From: Pyrrhosoma nymphula
Taxonomy: Eukaryota; Arthropoda; Insecta; Odonata; Coenagrionidae
Assembly (NCBI GenBank): GCA_963573305.1
Contig: OY754335.1
Span: forward strand, 49,869,985-49,933,984
DNA length: 64,000 nt
Direction: 5' to 3'
The position numbers and the translations under genes are program-made. Of the stretch, positions 11,521-23,884 are shown piece after piece; the stretch's first letter is position 1; the number at the start of each line of letters is the position of its first letter. The notes beneath the pieces are model-generated. The model saw only the letters and a list, made by a program, of their open reading frames with translations. It did not search any database and was not told where the DNA came from.

Positions 11521-11529
11521 TCATAAATT

Positions 11530-12057
11530 CTATCCTACCTGTGATCACCTTCTTTTCCAACTCTATTTTCCTTCATCTATCATTACTTCTATTCCCATTT
11601 TATTCCGTTTTAACCTAGTATTTGAAATGCTCCACCTGCTCCAGTATGTGTTCACCCTCTCATGGCTAGCCTCGCTTTCTAAGACTTCAAACACTACCTC
11701 AAAACTTCCAAAACCATATGCATAACATCTTAACCTCATTATTTTACTTTTTATTTCAGTTTATTGTCATAGAATGGCTCTAATATTGTTTGTATTTTAC
11801 GATAGCCTGAAATTATCATTACCGAAACCAAGCCTAAATGACACTGCTGGAGCCAAAGGGGCCCTCATTACAAAACAGTTATTCCTACTAATAATATTTA
11901 TATAGATGATATAAACAAGATAATTTCTGGAATTCTCGAGAAATAAGAATTCCCGGTCCCGATTCCCGAAGGTTCCAAAATGTCGGGAGTATGGAAAGAC
12001 TTTCTCAAGCGATGAATTCTCCATGAGTATATATTTAACCACCAAGTCTGGTGGATC
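11530..12057. other. AT-rich DNA, nothing recognised
   Basis: A minus-strand 96-codon frame (11797-12087) has no recognised motif and runs into repeat B. Confidence 0.5.
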
Positions 12058-12172
12058 AAGTGGTCTCACAGCCGGCACGCCCAGCAAACCTGCCCATCGT
12101 CACATAATAGTGATTCCCCACGCCCTTCCGCACGCAGGTGGGTAAATTTGTTTTCCCTCGCGCCACGAATTC
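12058..12172 (+). repeat. Dispersed repeat B, copy 2
   Basis: Carries the same 28-bp core (12087-12114) as copy 1 and similar sequence on both sides, including GGTCTCA upstream and AAATTT-TTTTCC downstream. Confidence 0.75.
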
Positions 12173-12720
12173 GTGCAGTGCAAAAATTATGGATGATGTA
12201 CCGCCCTTGCGGAGTTTTATCGCGTCGAAGAAGGATGTACGAGCGTTAACACCACAAAGGTGCATCAGTTTTTTCAAGAGTCTAGTCACGATGTGCATAA
12301 ACTGAGGATTTTTACATGAATAAAGATTTTCAGGGACAATTTCACGCCAAGACTTATAGATAGAAACCATTATTACGTTAATGTGAAGGCGTAAAAACTC
12401 TCAGTAGGTATATAAATATCCAAAGAAGTCAGGCTCCCCGAAATATTTCATTGCAAAATATCTTCACGAGTAATCGCAAAATAAAGTAAAACTTAGAAGA
12501 CAGAGATACTTTAGAGAGACTTTAATGTGTCGGAGTAAAGAGTGTTTTATCGAGAAAGGTAAAAGAAATATGGATGTTAATGCACCTCAAATTATTTACA
12601 ATTTGCCAGTGCAGTTAAAAAATTGGAATTCAATTGGAGAAGTTAAAAGGAAAATCATATCATTGTTATCGTAGTACTGTAAGCTTATACTCCTTATGAA
12701 GCTACTGTAATAATTAAATG
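12173..12720. other. Unassigned DNA
   Basis: Part of a 104-codon minus-strand frame (12056-12370) lies here without known motifs; the rest is AT-rich. Confidence 0.5.
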
Positions 12721-13293
12721 TACGAGGTGTGATAAAAAATAACGGGAATTTTTAAATTTTTTGGGCTTCATAATTCCTATTCTCAATAATTCCGAGTTCC
12801 TGCCACATGGTCGTACAGTCAATAAGGAATGCTACCTGGAAGTTATGCGCCGTTTGTGTGATGCAATCTGGCGAAAACGTCCATAATTGAGGCAAAACAA
12901 CTCGTGAAAATTGCATCACGATAATGCTCCCGCTCACATCTCACTGCTTATTCGTGATTTTTGGGTGAAAAAACAAAGTATTATTTAGTCTCACCCACCG
13001 TATTTGCCGAAAATTCCCCCCTGTGACTTCTTTCTATTCCCAAGGCTGAAGAGAACCATGAAAGGACGACGTTTTGCCCCCATTGATGAGATAAAAACAG
13101 AATCGCTGATGGAGCTGAACCCTATACCGAAAAGTGAGTTCCAGAAGTGCTTCCAAGATTGGAAAAACCGCTGGCACAAGTGTATTATATCTAAGGGGGA
13201 TCACTTTGAAAGGAACAAAATTGATATTAAATAATAAATAAATATTCTTTAAGGAAAACGAAGATTCACGTGATTTTTCGATCACACCTCGTA
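12721..13293 (+). mobile_element. Internally deleted mariner element
   Basis: Terminal inverted repeats begin CGAGGTGTGAT on the left (12723) and end ATCACACCTCG on the right (13291), flanked by TA on both sides, the usual mariner target duplication. The element is about 570 bp against roughly 1.3 kb for a complete mariner. It retains the C-terminal half of the transposase, including the block with the second and third catalytic aspartates. It could have been mobilised only by a transposase supplied elsewhere. Confidence 0.88.
12834..13234 (+). pseudogene. Mariner transposase C-terminal remnant
   Basis: The frame with HHDNAPAHISLLIRDFW holds the second catalytic aspartate (HDNAPAH). After a stop and a shift, PPCDFFLFPRLK holds the third aspartate, followed by MKGRRFAPIDEIKTESL and a tryptophan-rich end before the stop at 13232-13234. 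The first aspartate and the N-terminal helix-turn-helix domains are missing. The usual YSPDLAP lead-in is degraded to YLPKIPP. The longest clean frame is 13004-13234. The protein would have cut and joined DNA at TA sites; this copy cannot. Confidence 0.85.
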
Positions 13294-13443
13294 TATTGGG
13301 TCTTATGTGATCACAGTTTTGAATCACCCTGTGAGTAAGGTTATACGCGTTTTTATGTTATAATATCGTATATTGGGTCTTATGTGATCACAGTTTTGAA
13401 TCACCCTGTGAGTAAGGTTATACGCGTTTTTAATTTATAATAT
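13290..13443 (+). repeat. 77-bp tandem duplication at mariner end
   Basis: Two head-to-tail copies (13290-13366 and 13367-13443) differ at only a few bases. The unit starts with the last bases of the mariner repeat (CGTA), so the duplication boundary coincides with the transposon end. Confidence 0.85.
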
Positions 13444-15810
13444 CCCAGGCCATAATACGTTTATCCAAATACATTTTTATCAGGATAGATGTGTAAACCA
13501 TGTTTGTGGCATATTTTGGTTATTCAGTTATTTGGTACACTGGCAATACAGCTAAACCATGGCACCTACTGACAACTCAATTTGATGACTTACTGGGACC
13601 TGAATGAAATCAATTTAAAATTATCCTATTTTATATTCTATATTTTTTAATGATCTACTGTGGGTATCTTTCACCTTAAGTTGCTGGTGCCAAGGAACGT
13701 AATAATTCCCTACCCGCTTAAGGATGGTATCTTGCGAAGAAACATCCATCCCCCTATCCTCTTTCCTCTGGAAACTAACGGAGGAAGTGCGTACATGAGC
13801 AAGCAAATCGAACGCTCCTCTGGTAGATTAATTGGTTCAAATAGCACGTGTAAATGGGGACATTGTCTACGAGTCAACATGAATCGAGCGCACTGGACCA
13901 CTTCGATATGGCAGAGTACCCGTCTTGCGAACCATGTTTCGGGCTCGTGGGCCTGAATGTGTATGGCAATTAAAATGCCAGCGGAGTGGAGAAAAGTGTG
14001 CTCTCCGAGCATCGGATCTTGGCTGAATGAAGAAGTAGAAGAATAGATTATAGCCACCTCCGGCCACCATTCGCTAATTCAGCCCACTTATCAGTGTGCG
14101 ACCACTGAGCGCGGTGACACTGTCGAGGACAAACCTTTTCCACCAATTTGTCTCCTCTTCTGGATCCCGAAGGGAGATTAACAAGCCAAGGGCTCCCACG
14201 CTCGCCCTCGCACTTGGGTAGTTGGAGATGAGATGTACCTGAACGAGTACAAGGTATATGGGGGTGACCGTGAACCGGAAGTTTGGTGTTGAGAAGTCTC
14301 AAAGGGAAGATGAACTACACGGCAATTCGCTTACGACGCTGCGAGCTCATTCATCTCTTCCACAGACTTTTGGATGCTCCCCTCCCCTCTACGTTCCACA
14401 CTGAATCAAATAAATCTCCTCACCACTTTCGTCTACGAACAAATTTCTTTTCGCTGGGCTCTGGACCACCGGTGACGTCATTTGCAGGTATCGAGATCGG
14501 GTGGGCGATCACGGTCTACAGGAGTGAAGGTAGGGCATTTACAAATGGCGAGTAATAATGACGATTAACTGATTATGCTTGCTTACAAAGTGATCATAAA
14601 GTTAGTGTATATGGGATAGATGAGCTCTGTGGCCTCAAAAACACAGAAATATAGCACTAAAAAGGATTTCTTTTCGATCGTGGCGGTGAAAGTGAAACAA
14701 CACGAGTGCATACGTTACGTAGTATTAAGAATGCAGCCATAATTATACCGAAAAAATAACGTTTTTGATAGAGTTATATATTCCTAGCCCCAAATGTATT
14801 GCTCATTACCCAAATATAAATTGTCAGTACCAAGATTGGAAGTAAATATTGTATATGTGTAAAACTATGGCTTTTTATAAATGAGGATATTTCAAATTTA
14901 TTTTTTTATTGAGTGAACTTTTATTTAAGAAATCAGTGTCTAGTTTATTATGTATTGTGGAAATATTTATGAGCGAATGTTAATATAATTGTTGTTTTGC
15001 TGATCGAAATCCTTCGATAATTGTAAAATTTAATGTTGTGACAGTCTATCCTAGCATAAAATATAACATTACGTAAATTGTGAGACAACACGTAGGCCAG
15101 TTCACAGTGTTATTTTTGCATTCGTAGATGAGCGAGTCGGTAGCCCGAAAACGGAGGCTCTCCATAGGGGTACTTACTTGGTAGTAACCTTTTTTTAGTA
15201 ACTTTCCATTCAATATCTGACAATTTTATTTGCTAAGTATCAATACATATAAGATGTTAAAGGATATTTTTCTAATTATATCATTATTAATGGGCGCATA
15301 AAATTTTTGGCTTTGAACGACCGATATCGTCCGAAAATGAAACGATGCACACACTAGAAACTACAATTAATCCCAATCAATCACTATGCGGTGGTGTATG
15401 GGAAACTAATTCCTCACCAGTGACCAAACCCCAGGACACATTCACTCAGCCCACATAAGGGGCTCTAAACGACCTTTCAAAGGGTTGTTGGGGGATCGAG
15501 AATAGAATACTGTGGTTATCGTCGCAATACAAACCCTCTGAAATTGTTAATGACAATAGGATTCTGTGCCAGGGACAAAAATATCATCCAATCTCAAAAG
15601 ATTATTTAATTACTTGGGAAACTGACCCACAGCTAAGGTTATTCACGCTATGAAGACTAGGTATAGGTTGCTAGGGAAAGAATTTTCTGCTGAACGGAAG
15701 AAGGGTGGATAGAATTCTGGCGTCGGCATTAGCTTACTCTCAACGGTAAGTGCTAAGGTATGGTACAGTTTCACGTCCCATCCGACGAACTGAGTACTCT
15801 ACTAACTTGA
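13444..15810. other. Unassigned DNA, moderately GC in first kilobase
   Basis: Between 13660 and 14560 several frames of 67-115 codons overlap on both strands; none has a family signature and I cannot pick a coding strand. From 14560 onward the sequence is AT-rich with no repeat found. Confidence 0.45.
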
Positions 15811-15814
15811 AGAG

Positions 15815-15945
15815 CTCCATACAGCATCCAAGTAGGGATCGAGATTCCACTGGAAAATCTCCGCCACAGCCGAGATTCAAACCCAGACCCCAGAGATGGG
15901 AATCCAGTACCTACTCTATCCATCTCACCAATCTAATTCGCTCGA
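15815..15945 (-). mobile_element. tRNA-derived SINE, family 1
   Basis: On the minus strand the head includes a GGTGAGATGGATAGAG A-box-like stretch and the B-box-like GGGTTTGAATCTC. The body GCGGAGATTTTCCAGTGGAA then runs to TCGATCCCTACTTGG. The body matches the 3.8 kb and 41.1 kb units. No acceptor stem is present, so it is not a tRNA gene. Confidence 0.65.
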
Positions 15946-15949
15946 GTAA

Positions 15950-16400
15950 AAATATGTACAAAGGTATTTTGACTACGGTTGACTTGATAACTGATTACAC
16001 ATTTCGTGAATCATGCCACGCAAAAGAAAATGACTGAATTAAAACGAAACTTTTGATGCATTGGCGTTATGTTTTTGGACTTGTTCCTATAATTTTATGT
16101 GCTGTTATTACTTTCATGGAGTTATTGCTTTGTAAACTGTTGAAAATGATTTCTTTTACTGATTGGTTGTGAGGGTTTTGTTGATGAAAAAGAAAAAGGA
16201 CGTACTTAGGAGTGCAGGAAGAAATACCGGATGTCCTGTGGACTCCTGTTAGAAGGTTGCTCCTGGTTATAAAGAAATTACTGCATGATGGATTGCATAA
16301 TTGATAAAAAGTGGTCTAGCGTTACAAAACCCACGTCACAAATTAACGAAAACAAACGTAAATCTACCAATATCGGAGGATCTGAAAGTTCTATCAATTG
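15950..16400. other. AT-rich DNA, nothing recognised
   Basis: No frame, repeat or terminal motif was recognised. Confidence 0.5.
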
Positions 16401-16422
16401 AAACAGAAAAAGTGATTACCAA

Positions 16423-16480
16423 GACATGATTATGACACAGTGTGGTGAAACGCGTCGTGTCAAATAAATAAATATGTGGA
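16423..16480 (+). ncRNA. Hammerhead-like motif, degenerate stem II
   Basis: TGATTAT (about 16428-16434), a GACACAGTGTGGT segment that pairs poorly, GAA, the palindrome ACGCGT and then C at 16455, followed by AAATAAATAAATAT. The closing part and the A/T tail match the other motif copies. Stem II has decayed and the core has an altered G8, so activity is not expected. Confidence 0.3.
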
Positions 16481-16819
16481 AGATTACCAAGTTTCTTTAT
16501 TCATTATGAAAAAGTTTATGTTACTTTTGGTATGGTAGTTAATGCCTTTGTGAGGGAATTCCAATGGTGACAAATGTATTTTATCTGGGAAATAAACCAT
16601 TTTCACAATGCAAGGTTGAACTCAAGGACGAGAAATGAGTCGACGTTGGAAGAGTAAATTCATCTTTAACGATTTCATAAACTCTAGTGACTTCGAAGAA
16701 CAAACCCGCTGGAGATTCTCAACGTTGAAGGTTTTTCTAGCAGTAGGCGTTTATCCAACAACGACGATAATCTCCACAAGATGATCAAACGCTACGTGAC
16801 AAATTTAAAATTAAAATAA

Positions 16820-16862
16820 CCGCTGTTAGTTTTTCAGCTGGAAACCATCTTCGGCATCTCAC
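16820..16862 (-). ncRNA. Weak hammerhead-like motif
   Basis: Minus strand: CCGAAGAT, a four-pair stem GGTT/AGCT around TCC, GAA, then AACTAAC where a palindrome is expected, then TTTTAATTTTAAA. The order fits but both the core and stem III are degraded. Confidence 0.2.
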
Positions 16863-16975
16863 TGTCCCGTGAAATATGTTCACGAAATATCACGCCTCGC
16901 CCATAGAGAGTTCCGCCGTTGATTAATTCGCACGTCTCAAACTGCTTCATTATAATTTTATGAGGACCATAATGA

Positions 16976-17923
16976 GCACTCTAGCAATTATATGAAGGCC
17001 ATGATGTAATTGCCGATGAGGAGTTGTCCAGAACAGGGCGTACACATTAGTTATCGAACGTCGCGTCCAAATGTTTATCAACGCAAGAATAAAGGGACAT
17101 GTCTCACGAAATTAATATTAAGCGCCAATTGTTTCCCAGTTTTTCAACGACGATATGTTTATGCATACCCGTGAAGAAAATAAATATCCCCATCACAGTT
17201 TAAATTAGCAGTATTCTAATATTAGGGGTACTCACTACGTAAATGATCACTTCTTAATGAAGCATGAGATAGGTGGTTAATATTTTAGTTAGGTGTTAGT
17301 TCCAGATATCCATGCAAGATATGTTGATAACTTACTACGTATTTTGAAATACTTATCCATGACTAAATATGTCTGTTACTCAATCAGGAGCAGAGTGTGA
17401 ACGGGAAGAATAACCAGAGAGAAAAAGGGTGTAACACACCGAAAGAAAAGCACTCTAGCAATTATATGAAGGCCATGATGTAATTGCCGATGAGGAGTTG
17501 TCCAGAACAGGGCGTACACATTAGTTATCGAACGTCGCGTCCAAATGTTTATCAACGCAAGAATAAAGGGACATGTCTCACGAAATTAATATTAAGCGCC
17601 AATTGTTTCCCAGTTTTTCAACGACGATATGTTTATGCATACCCGTGAAGAAAATAAATATCCCCATCACAGTTTAAATTAGCAGTATTCTAATATTAGG
17701 GGTACTCACTACGTAAATGATCACTTCTTAATGAAGCATGAGATAGGTGGTTAATATTTTAGTTAGGTGTTAGTTCCAGATATCCATGCAAGATATGTTG
17801 ATAACTTACTACGTATTTTGAAATACTTATCCATGACTAAATATGTCTGTTACTCAATCAGGAGCAGAGTGTGAACGGGAAGAATAACCAGAGAGAAAAA
17901 GGGTGTAACACACCGAAAGAAAA
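16976..17923 (+). repeat. 474-bp perfect tandem duplication
   Basis: Two head-to-tail copies, 16976-17449 and 17450-17923, appear identical throughout by eye. Old repeats in this window differ at 10-30% of positions, so this is either a very recent duplication or an assembly artefact. The unit has no credible frame. Confidence 0.93.
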
Positions 17924-18900
17924 TTATAAGGGATATCACAAAAAGGAATGATGTAAGATAAAGAAAGTTATCTGAAAATAAAACAGAGAGGAGAGATGCA
18001 GCAATTTAATCTTCAGATTGATAAATTCCCATTATGAATGTGGATTAAAGTAAATGCTCTTTGTATCTCTTCATGGTATTATCTCAACTCCAACAAAAAA
18101 ACATTTGAAGTGCCTACCATTGCCGTTGGTCGTTGTTAGAAAAATTGTCGTTTTCAGTTACAGCATTTTGATTCACCATTTACGTGATTTAAAAAATGCA
18201 AAGCTCAATAGTAAGAACGTGGTTTGTACGAACCACTAGGGTGATATTCAAGCAGGATTCAAGGTGAAAAACATTTTTTTATAAAAGCAACAATGAAAAT
18301 ACTTTTTATACAAAAAAATACCACGTAATTATTTTGTTTCCAGAACCAATCACAGTATGCGATTTATTTTTCCGAAACCAGAGAGAACCCACGGGACGGT
18401 GATATAAATGAAGAAATAAATAGGCTACTATTTAGATCAAATTCTCTGCACATTTTGACGCTCATAGGTAGGTTATTTTATTTCATTCTCATTTCTCTGT
18501 AGTAATGCAATGGAATATGCTAATTATAATAAAGCTATGAATTTGAGTCACAATGCTACAGAATCACCATCTAATAAAACCATCACCATCAACGAGAGGA
18601 ACTCTAGCGTTAATTACGAAATTAACTTTTATTTCGTGTAAATTAATCTGTTATACTTCTTCTTCTATATTTATCACCACTTACGAATATTTTTAAAACA
18701 GTGATTGAAACACATAATAATAACGAGTTTCCATGCACCATTACATAGTTTCAGTTTATTAAATGTTTTATGTCCTGCATTCTCACAAATTTACCGGGGA
18801 GGTGATATAACTTAATATATGGTAGCTAATTACAGCACTTCCTTTGTGCATACTTTAGCTACGATTCTCCTTAGTACGTCTCAATGCGGCAAAATGAACG
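17924..18900. other. AT-rich DNA, nothing recognised
   Basis: A 61-codon frame (18054-18239) lacks features. No repeat partner seen. Confidence 0.5.
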
Positions 18901-19039
18901 ATAATGCATCTTAAACCATGTCTGAGCGAATTGGCACCGCTGCAACGTGATGGACCGGAGAAGAAAAAAAAACACCGTTGTTCACTAAACTACCTGGTCG
19001 TCCAAAGCGACCGTTTTTTCACATCGGTGTGGAAAAAAA

Positions 19040-19690
19040 TATTTCCTCCTCCATTACCTCATCCTCACATCCGCGCCGATAAAATATATGCGCCCTCTTC
19101 TTCCCGTGTCGTATTCTATCCCACCTCTCGTCCTTTTCCCTCTCCGACCCCACGTCCTTCCTTCCCTTTACACCTTCTCCTCTTCGTCCATTTTCGCCTC
19201 GGAACCACTTTTACACATTCTCATTCACCACTCCTCATTTCTCCTAACATACCCTTCCTCCTCCCCCTAAATCCTCATCGCATTTTTTTTCTCTCCCTTG
19301 CATGCATCCACTCACGCACACAAACGTACAACATACATACACGGACGACTCTTTTGCCAGTCCCATTCCCCTACTCCACCTGCTCTCCACCCATTGGGGT
19401 AAAAATAAAAAAAATAAAAAAAATGAAAAAAAATTTCCCACTCTCAAACTCAACATGTGTTAAAGCCATCTTCGAACCTTCATTCATCTCTCTCTGCCTT
19501 TTCTCCCTCCCCTCCCCCTCCGGTCTCTCACTCACTCTCTGCCACGAGCGTCTGTCTGTCTCGTCCCTCCTCACTACATGTCTCATTCCCGTTCCCCCCT
19601 CTTTCCTTTTATCTCTTTCTCTGGGTGTTCCTAATCAAATCTCTTTTCTCCCCGACTTTCTTCCTCCCTCCCATAAGGGAATGGTGGACT
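19040..19690. repeat. Pyrimidine-rich low-complexity tract
   Basis: Long C/T stretches on the plus strand, interrupted by an A-rich run at about 19398-19435. This bias produces the longest open frame in the window (262 codons, 18904-19692), rich in Pro, Ser, Leu and Phe. Overlapping frames are also open on the same and opposite strands. I judge the frame non-coding: it has no domain, and the residues simply follow the base bias. Confidence 0.7.
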
Positions 19691-19754
19691 AAGGAGTTGG
19701 AGGCAATTTTTGAATGACAAAATAGGATTTAAAATCGAGTTTTATTCGCAGATT

Positions 19755-20060
19755 CAGGGGAGGGGCTCCAGAAATCTTCAAGATTGATGAAGCTGCAAAA
19801 TACACTATGAGCATATCTATAGAGAAGACAAAATCCGTAGCCTTTGATTGCAAATTTCTGAGAAAAGTAAAAAAAGGTATATGATAAAATTACTGAACAG
19901 CTTGAAGGGTTTAAATACTTGGCTGTTTAATTACCAACGGAAACGAGAGGAAACGAGAGGAAAAGGCAGATCCAGGAGCCAACCAGAGTGATGGTCACCA
20001 ATTGATTAATAAGGCACAACGAAGCATCCTGATAAGAACAGGGCTGTACAGTGTTATTGC
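19755..20060 (+). pseudogene. LINE reverse transcriptase fragment
   Basis: Frames give MSISIEKTKSVAF and, after a break, ITEQLEGFKYLAV. This is the conserved pair EKTK-AF and the FKYLG strand just downstream of the YxDD motif in insect non-LTR reverse transcriptases. The YxDD itself would lie upstream and is not recognisable. Several stops and shifts show it is dead. Confidence 0.65.
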
Positions 20061-21465
20061 AATATAAATCTTATTCATATATCTTTCACAAAACCCGGGT
20101 TTCTTGATCATAGCCTAATCTCACCTTACTTAAAAGTTTATTTTTTTATTAAGGACCAAATTTAAATTTTTTTATCAGGCACTTTTATAAATTTTAATAT
20201 TTTTATAATAGGTATGATTGAAACATACGTACCATTAAATCAAGAAGATAAAGAGAATTTCTTTTAAAAACACATTATTATTAATGACATAAGTACTGAT
20301 CATTTATAACTTCATTAAATCAGTTTTCTGTAAAATATTTCAGTACTTAATTGCACTTTACCATTAGGATATTGATATTAACCTCTGCACAGTTTTTCCT
20401 TCATGGTTATCTAGAGCGTATCCCGAACGTACTCACACATATGAGGTATGTGAAAGTATTTTAGCGGGGGTAGTAATAATTATATAATATTATCCCTATG
20501 CATCTAAAATTACCCAAAAAAGTTTTTTAGGGTGCGAAGTAGATAGATTAAGTTTCGTTAACATATAATTGTGATTAGGTACGAAAATTCCTCCGAAGAA
20601 AAATCATTCCCCTTTTCCGGGACCCATACCCGAATCCCTCGATATCGTGTTGAGTGCCTCTATCTAGTGAAGCTACGGTCCAACATTTTAAAAATTTTAT
20701 TCGTTATACATCAAATAGCATATAATCAGTAAAAGAATTAGTATCAATCATATTTTAACAAGTGCTTAGGTAAAAGGCTAAACAAAAAGGAATCTCCCTA
20801 ACCACATATTCATGTTCTTTTGAATGCAACGAAAGGTGCCCTGGGCAACGGCCTGCCACGATCGAAACACCGACTCCTAATCAGTCACCTAAGTCTAGCA
20901 TCGTTGGGCTCGGCTCATATTTTTTTTCTCCTCGTTTTCATCCGAGTGCTGTTGCGGCTGTCTGCAAGTGGCGGATGGCATGTGCAAAATGGCCTCAGCC
21001 GTCGAAGCACGTTAAACGAAAATACTACTGCTACCAAGGCGTCCTTCTCCCAAGTTATTTTTTTTTAGATTTTAAAGGAACAAGATTTTTAGACTGCCAG
21101 ACTACTGATGCGTAAAAATCAGTCTAAATCGTGCGCCTTGCGCCACCGTATACGACGTATCCCCGGCGGAGTTTTCGCATTAATGTTCACTAGTGGTTGA
21201 TTCCGGAAATGTAGGTATAACCGTGACTATCCCGGTATCCTCGAAATTTGTAATTAGGTACGCTTGAGTGACATGGTTTGACAACAAGGACGTTCTTGCG
21301 AGAATGAGGACAAGGGCAGCGGCATATGTAATGGATGCTGCTGAGCTCAGAGGGAAAAGGGACTGGCGGAGGATAGAACGGAAGATAAATTTAGACGGAA
21401 ATTTTTAATAAAGAGGAGAATGAGATGAAAGGTGGATTAAAGAGCTCAATAGTGGACGAAGTACC
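20061..21465. other. Unassigned DNA
   Basis: Mostly AT-rich. An 82-codon frame at 20820-21068 lies in a slightly GC-richer block and shows a hydrophobic central part but no family signature. The stretch 21290-21420 may be further LINE relic, but I could not align it. Confidence 0.4.
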
Positions 21466-21469
21466 TGCA

Positions 21470-21850
21470 TTGCATAAGGTTAGAAGATCCTTTAGGGACT
21501 CGGAAACTACTCGCTGGGGTTAAACTACTAGTAAAATACAAATCAGGCGAGTTTCAGTACGACACGGAGAAAATTATTTTGTCCCCGCGCTAAATTTCTA
21601 CAACCAATTGAAGCGACAACATAGGAGTGCTATCGAATTAATAGGTACAACAATTCCACATTTTCACGCACCATTAGCAATTATTACCAAAACAGAGCGT
21701 GATATTAGTATACAGCACTCCATAATTTGCAATGCATCTAAGTCTTCTCACGCTTTCTTCACCCTACTTCCCCTTTTTACATGGCTGGTGTCATAACACC
21801 CCTTGCCAAACGCCCCCTGCGGTGGTTAGCAGGATAGTATGTAGATAGAT
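21470..21850 (+). mobile_element. LINE 3' end, CR1/Jockey-like family X
   Basis: Homologous to 41691-42256 and, on the other strand, to 57832-58482. Shared features are the segment giving GEFQ, the ENYFVPALNFYN region of the protein end, and a 3' tail with ATGGCTGGTGTCATAACACC followed by GTAGATAGAT. The coding part has stops. The tail wording is common to insect LINEs that end in GTAGAT repeats. Confidence 0.7.
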
Positions 21851-23880
21851 GGGGGATGGGTTTAAAAAAATGTCCGTGGTTGACACAGGCTTTTACGGCA
21901 AGGGTTGAGATTTTGTATGGGCAACTTATGAATTACTCGCTCTCGAGAGTTGACACAGACTTAGATTAGTGCAAAGGTTGTCCATTTAAGACTAAGTAGA
22001 TTCAAACTCTTTCCAACTACACTCGATCAAAGCGATCGCCTTAAACTAAGCGCTTATTGACGGTGATTGATGATTTATTTACTGCGGAAACCGGTGTTTG
22101 AAATATCAGTTACCTATTGATCGTCACCAATAATGCATAAAACTGAAATAAAGTCACATAATTATTTATCACCATGCCCTAAATCCCCAACAGCTTTTGC
22201 TTTGTATGGGCACAAATATATTTAGTCGCTTCGTTATAATCATTACCAAGTTACATCGGCTAATCGCAAAAATTAAGTCAATTGTTGGTGACCTTCCATA
22301 AAATCTGTTACTTCCACTCTGCCATTGGATATTTTTAATTATATTTTAATCAGCTAAGAAGATATGGTAAATGGAAAGGATTGAAAGAGAAAGTTATGCG
22401 TGGTTATAGAAAAATTACTATTCAAGGAGAGCCCTCACTGGATAAGAAACAGAGAGAAGAGCTGGAGAAAGTGTTCGGATATTTACATGAACAATGCTGG
22501 CCGAGATGATTTGATTTTAATGTAACTGAAAGGAAACGTAATTAATACATGAATGATTTTAATTCAACTTAAAAATATATAATAAAAACTTGAATGGAAA
22601 ACTTCTAGCAATTCAATGGCATGTATAGTTTGAATATTTGGCATTAACCATAATATTTTAAGGGATATTCTCATGGTTATGTTTACAGGGGAACGACAGA
22701 TAACGTTATTGGCACTGCTGAGGATAGGTCGGTAAGTTGCTGAGGAAAGGATTATTTAGGGAATGGAGGTTGTGAGAAACCGGGCTCCTTTAAACTTTAA
22801 GCCTTTTTCACCCGTGAATTTAATGCAGATGTAGGATATATGTGTAGAGAGCTGAGTTTACACCAAGAATATATGTAGGGGTGTCAAGAAAATTTGTAAT
22901 GACAGCCCGTTTAGGCACTCGTAAAGGCAAAATGGTGAGAATAAAATATTTTAGGACTCACATCTCATCCCGGGGAGAGTGTCTTATGGGAGAGGAGGAG
23001 AGAGGAGAAAGTCTACCTTACTCGTTGAAGGCGTTGAAATGAGCATCCCGTCCAAAAAAGTGTTTAAATTTGTTCGTCCTTCAAAAGGGAAAATCTTTCA
23101 ATTTCCATTCTTTCTCTCGTCTAAGTCCATATTTTTATCTCCGACACTCTCTCACACCTTAAAGGTGAATGGCGCGAAGACTATCCGTTTCCGTGTGTTC
23201 GTGGCACATTAAATTGCCTATTAACGAAACAGCGCGAGAAGTAGGTATTTCGCAAACCCATAAAAAATCCCGAAAACATCTCCAAAGAGCTCGGGGCCAT
23301 ATAATTGGGAGGTGGCACCCAGGAATTTTGTGAGAGAGATTCGTCGTTAAAAACTTTCAGGAATTTGTAAAGGATGGATTCAAATTTTATTGCTGTCACC
23401 AAAGTAAATGTGATAATTTAACATAATGCTCTTACCTATACTGAATGCTAATTTAACGCCTTGTACCCCATTTTAGGGGTGAGGATGGTAATTCGGACAA
23501 ATGACAACTTGTGACGGTCCACCAAATGAAAACGGATGCACATCTGCTCGCATAATATGTTGCATCAGGATATGAGAATCGAAGAAAAAGAAGGGATGTA
23601 CTGCGTTCATTTCGCACTATCATACTTAGCAATAAGCACAAATTATGATGTGTTAACGTTTCCAAAAATATAATATCTAATAAATTGTTTTCCAATTATG
23701 CAGTGAAAGATCTCTACCATGAAAACTGAGATGAGATGCAGGTACTATGCTACTGTGAACTTCATCCTCGCATAAATGTTAGCAAACGATTTTGCATCTG
23801 GAAGTAAACAAATAACAAAACAACATAAATGCGAGTGTATATTTATAACAATCAACCTTAATAATAAGTTATGGTAAATT
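21851..23880. other. Unassigned DNA
   Basis: AT-rich with short frames (77 codons at 22979-23212; 73-80 codons on the minus strand at 23181-23695) that lack signatures. No clear repeat partner. Confidence 0.45.
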
Positions 23881-23884
23881 ATTA

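Noticed and set aside
18904..19692. Longest open frame (262 codons)
   Set aside because: It lies in a pyrimidine-rich tract, is made of Pro/Ser/Leu/Phe as the bias predicts, overlaps other open frames, and includes an A-rich run coding for lysines. No domain is visible.
20403..20415. Partial match to miR-9
   Set aside because: Only about 11 bases match and no hairpin partner was found.
22064..22100. Further hammerhead-like candidate (TGATGAT ... GAAACCGGT)
   Set aside because: The two blocks are present, but the sequence between them does not form a stem and the base after the palindrome is G, which hammerheads do not cleave.
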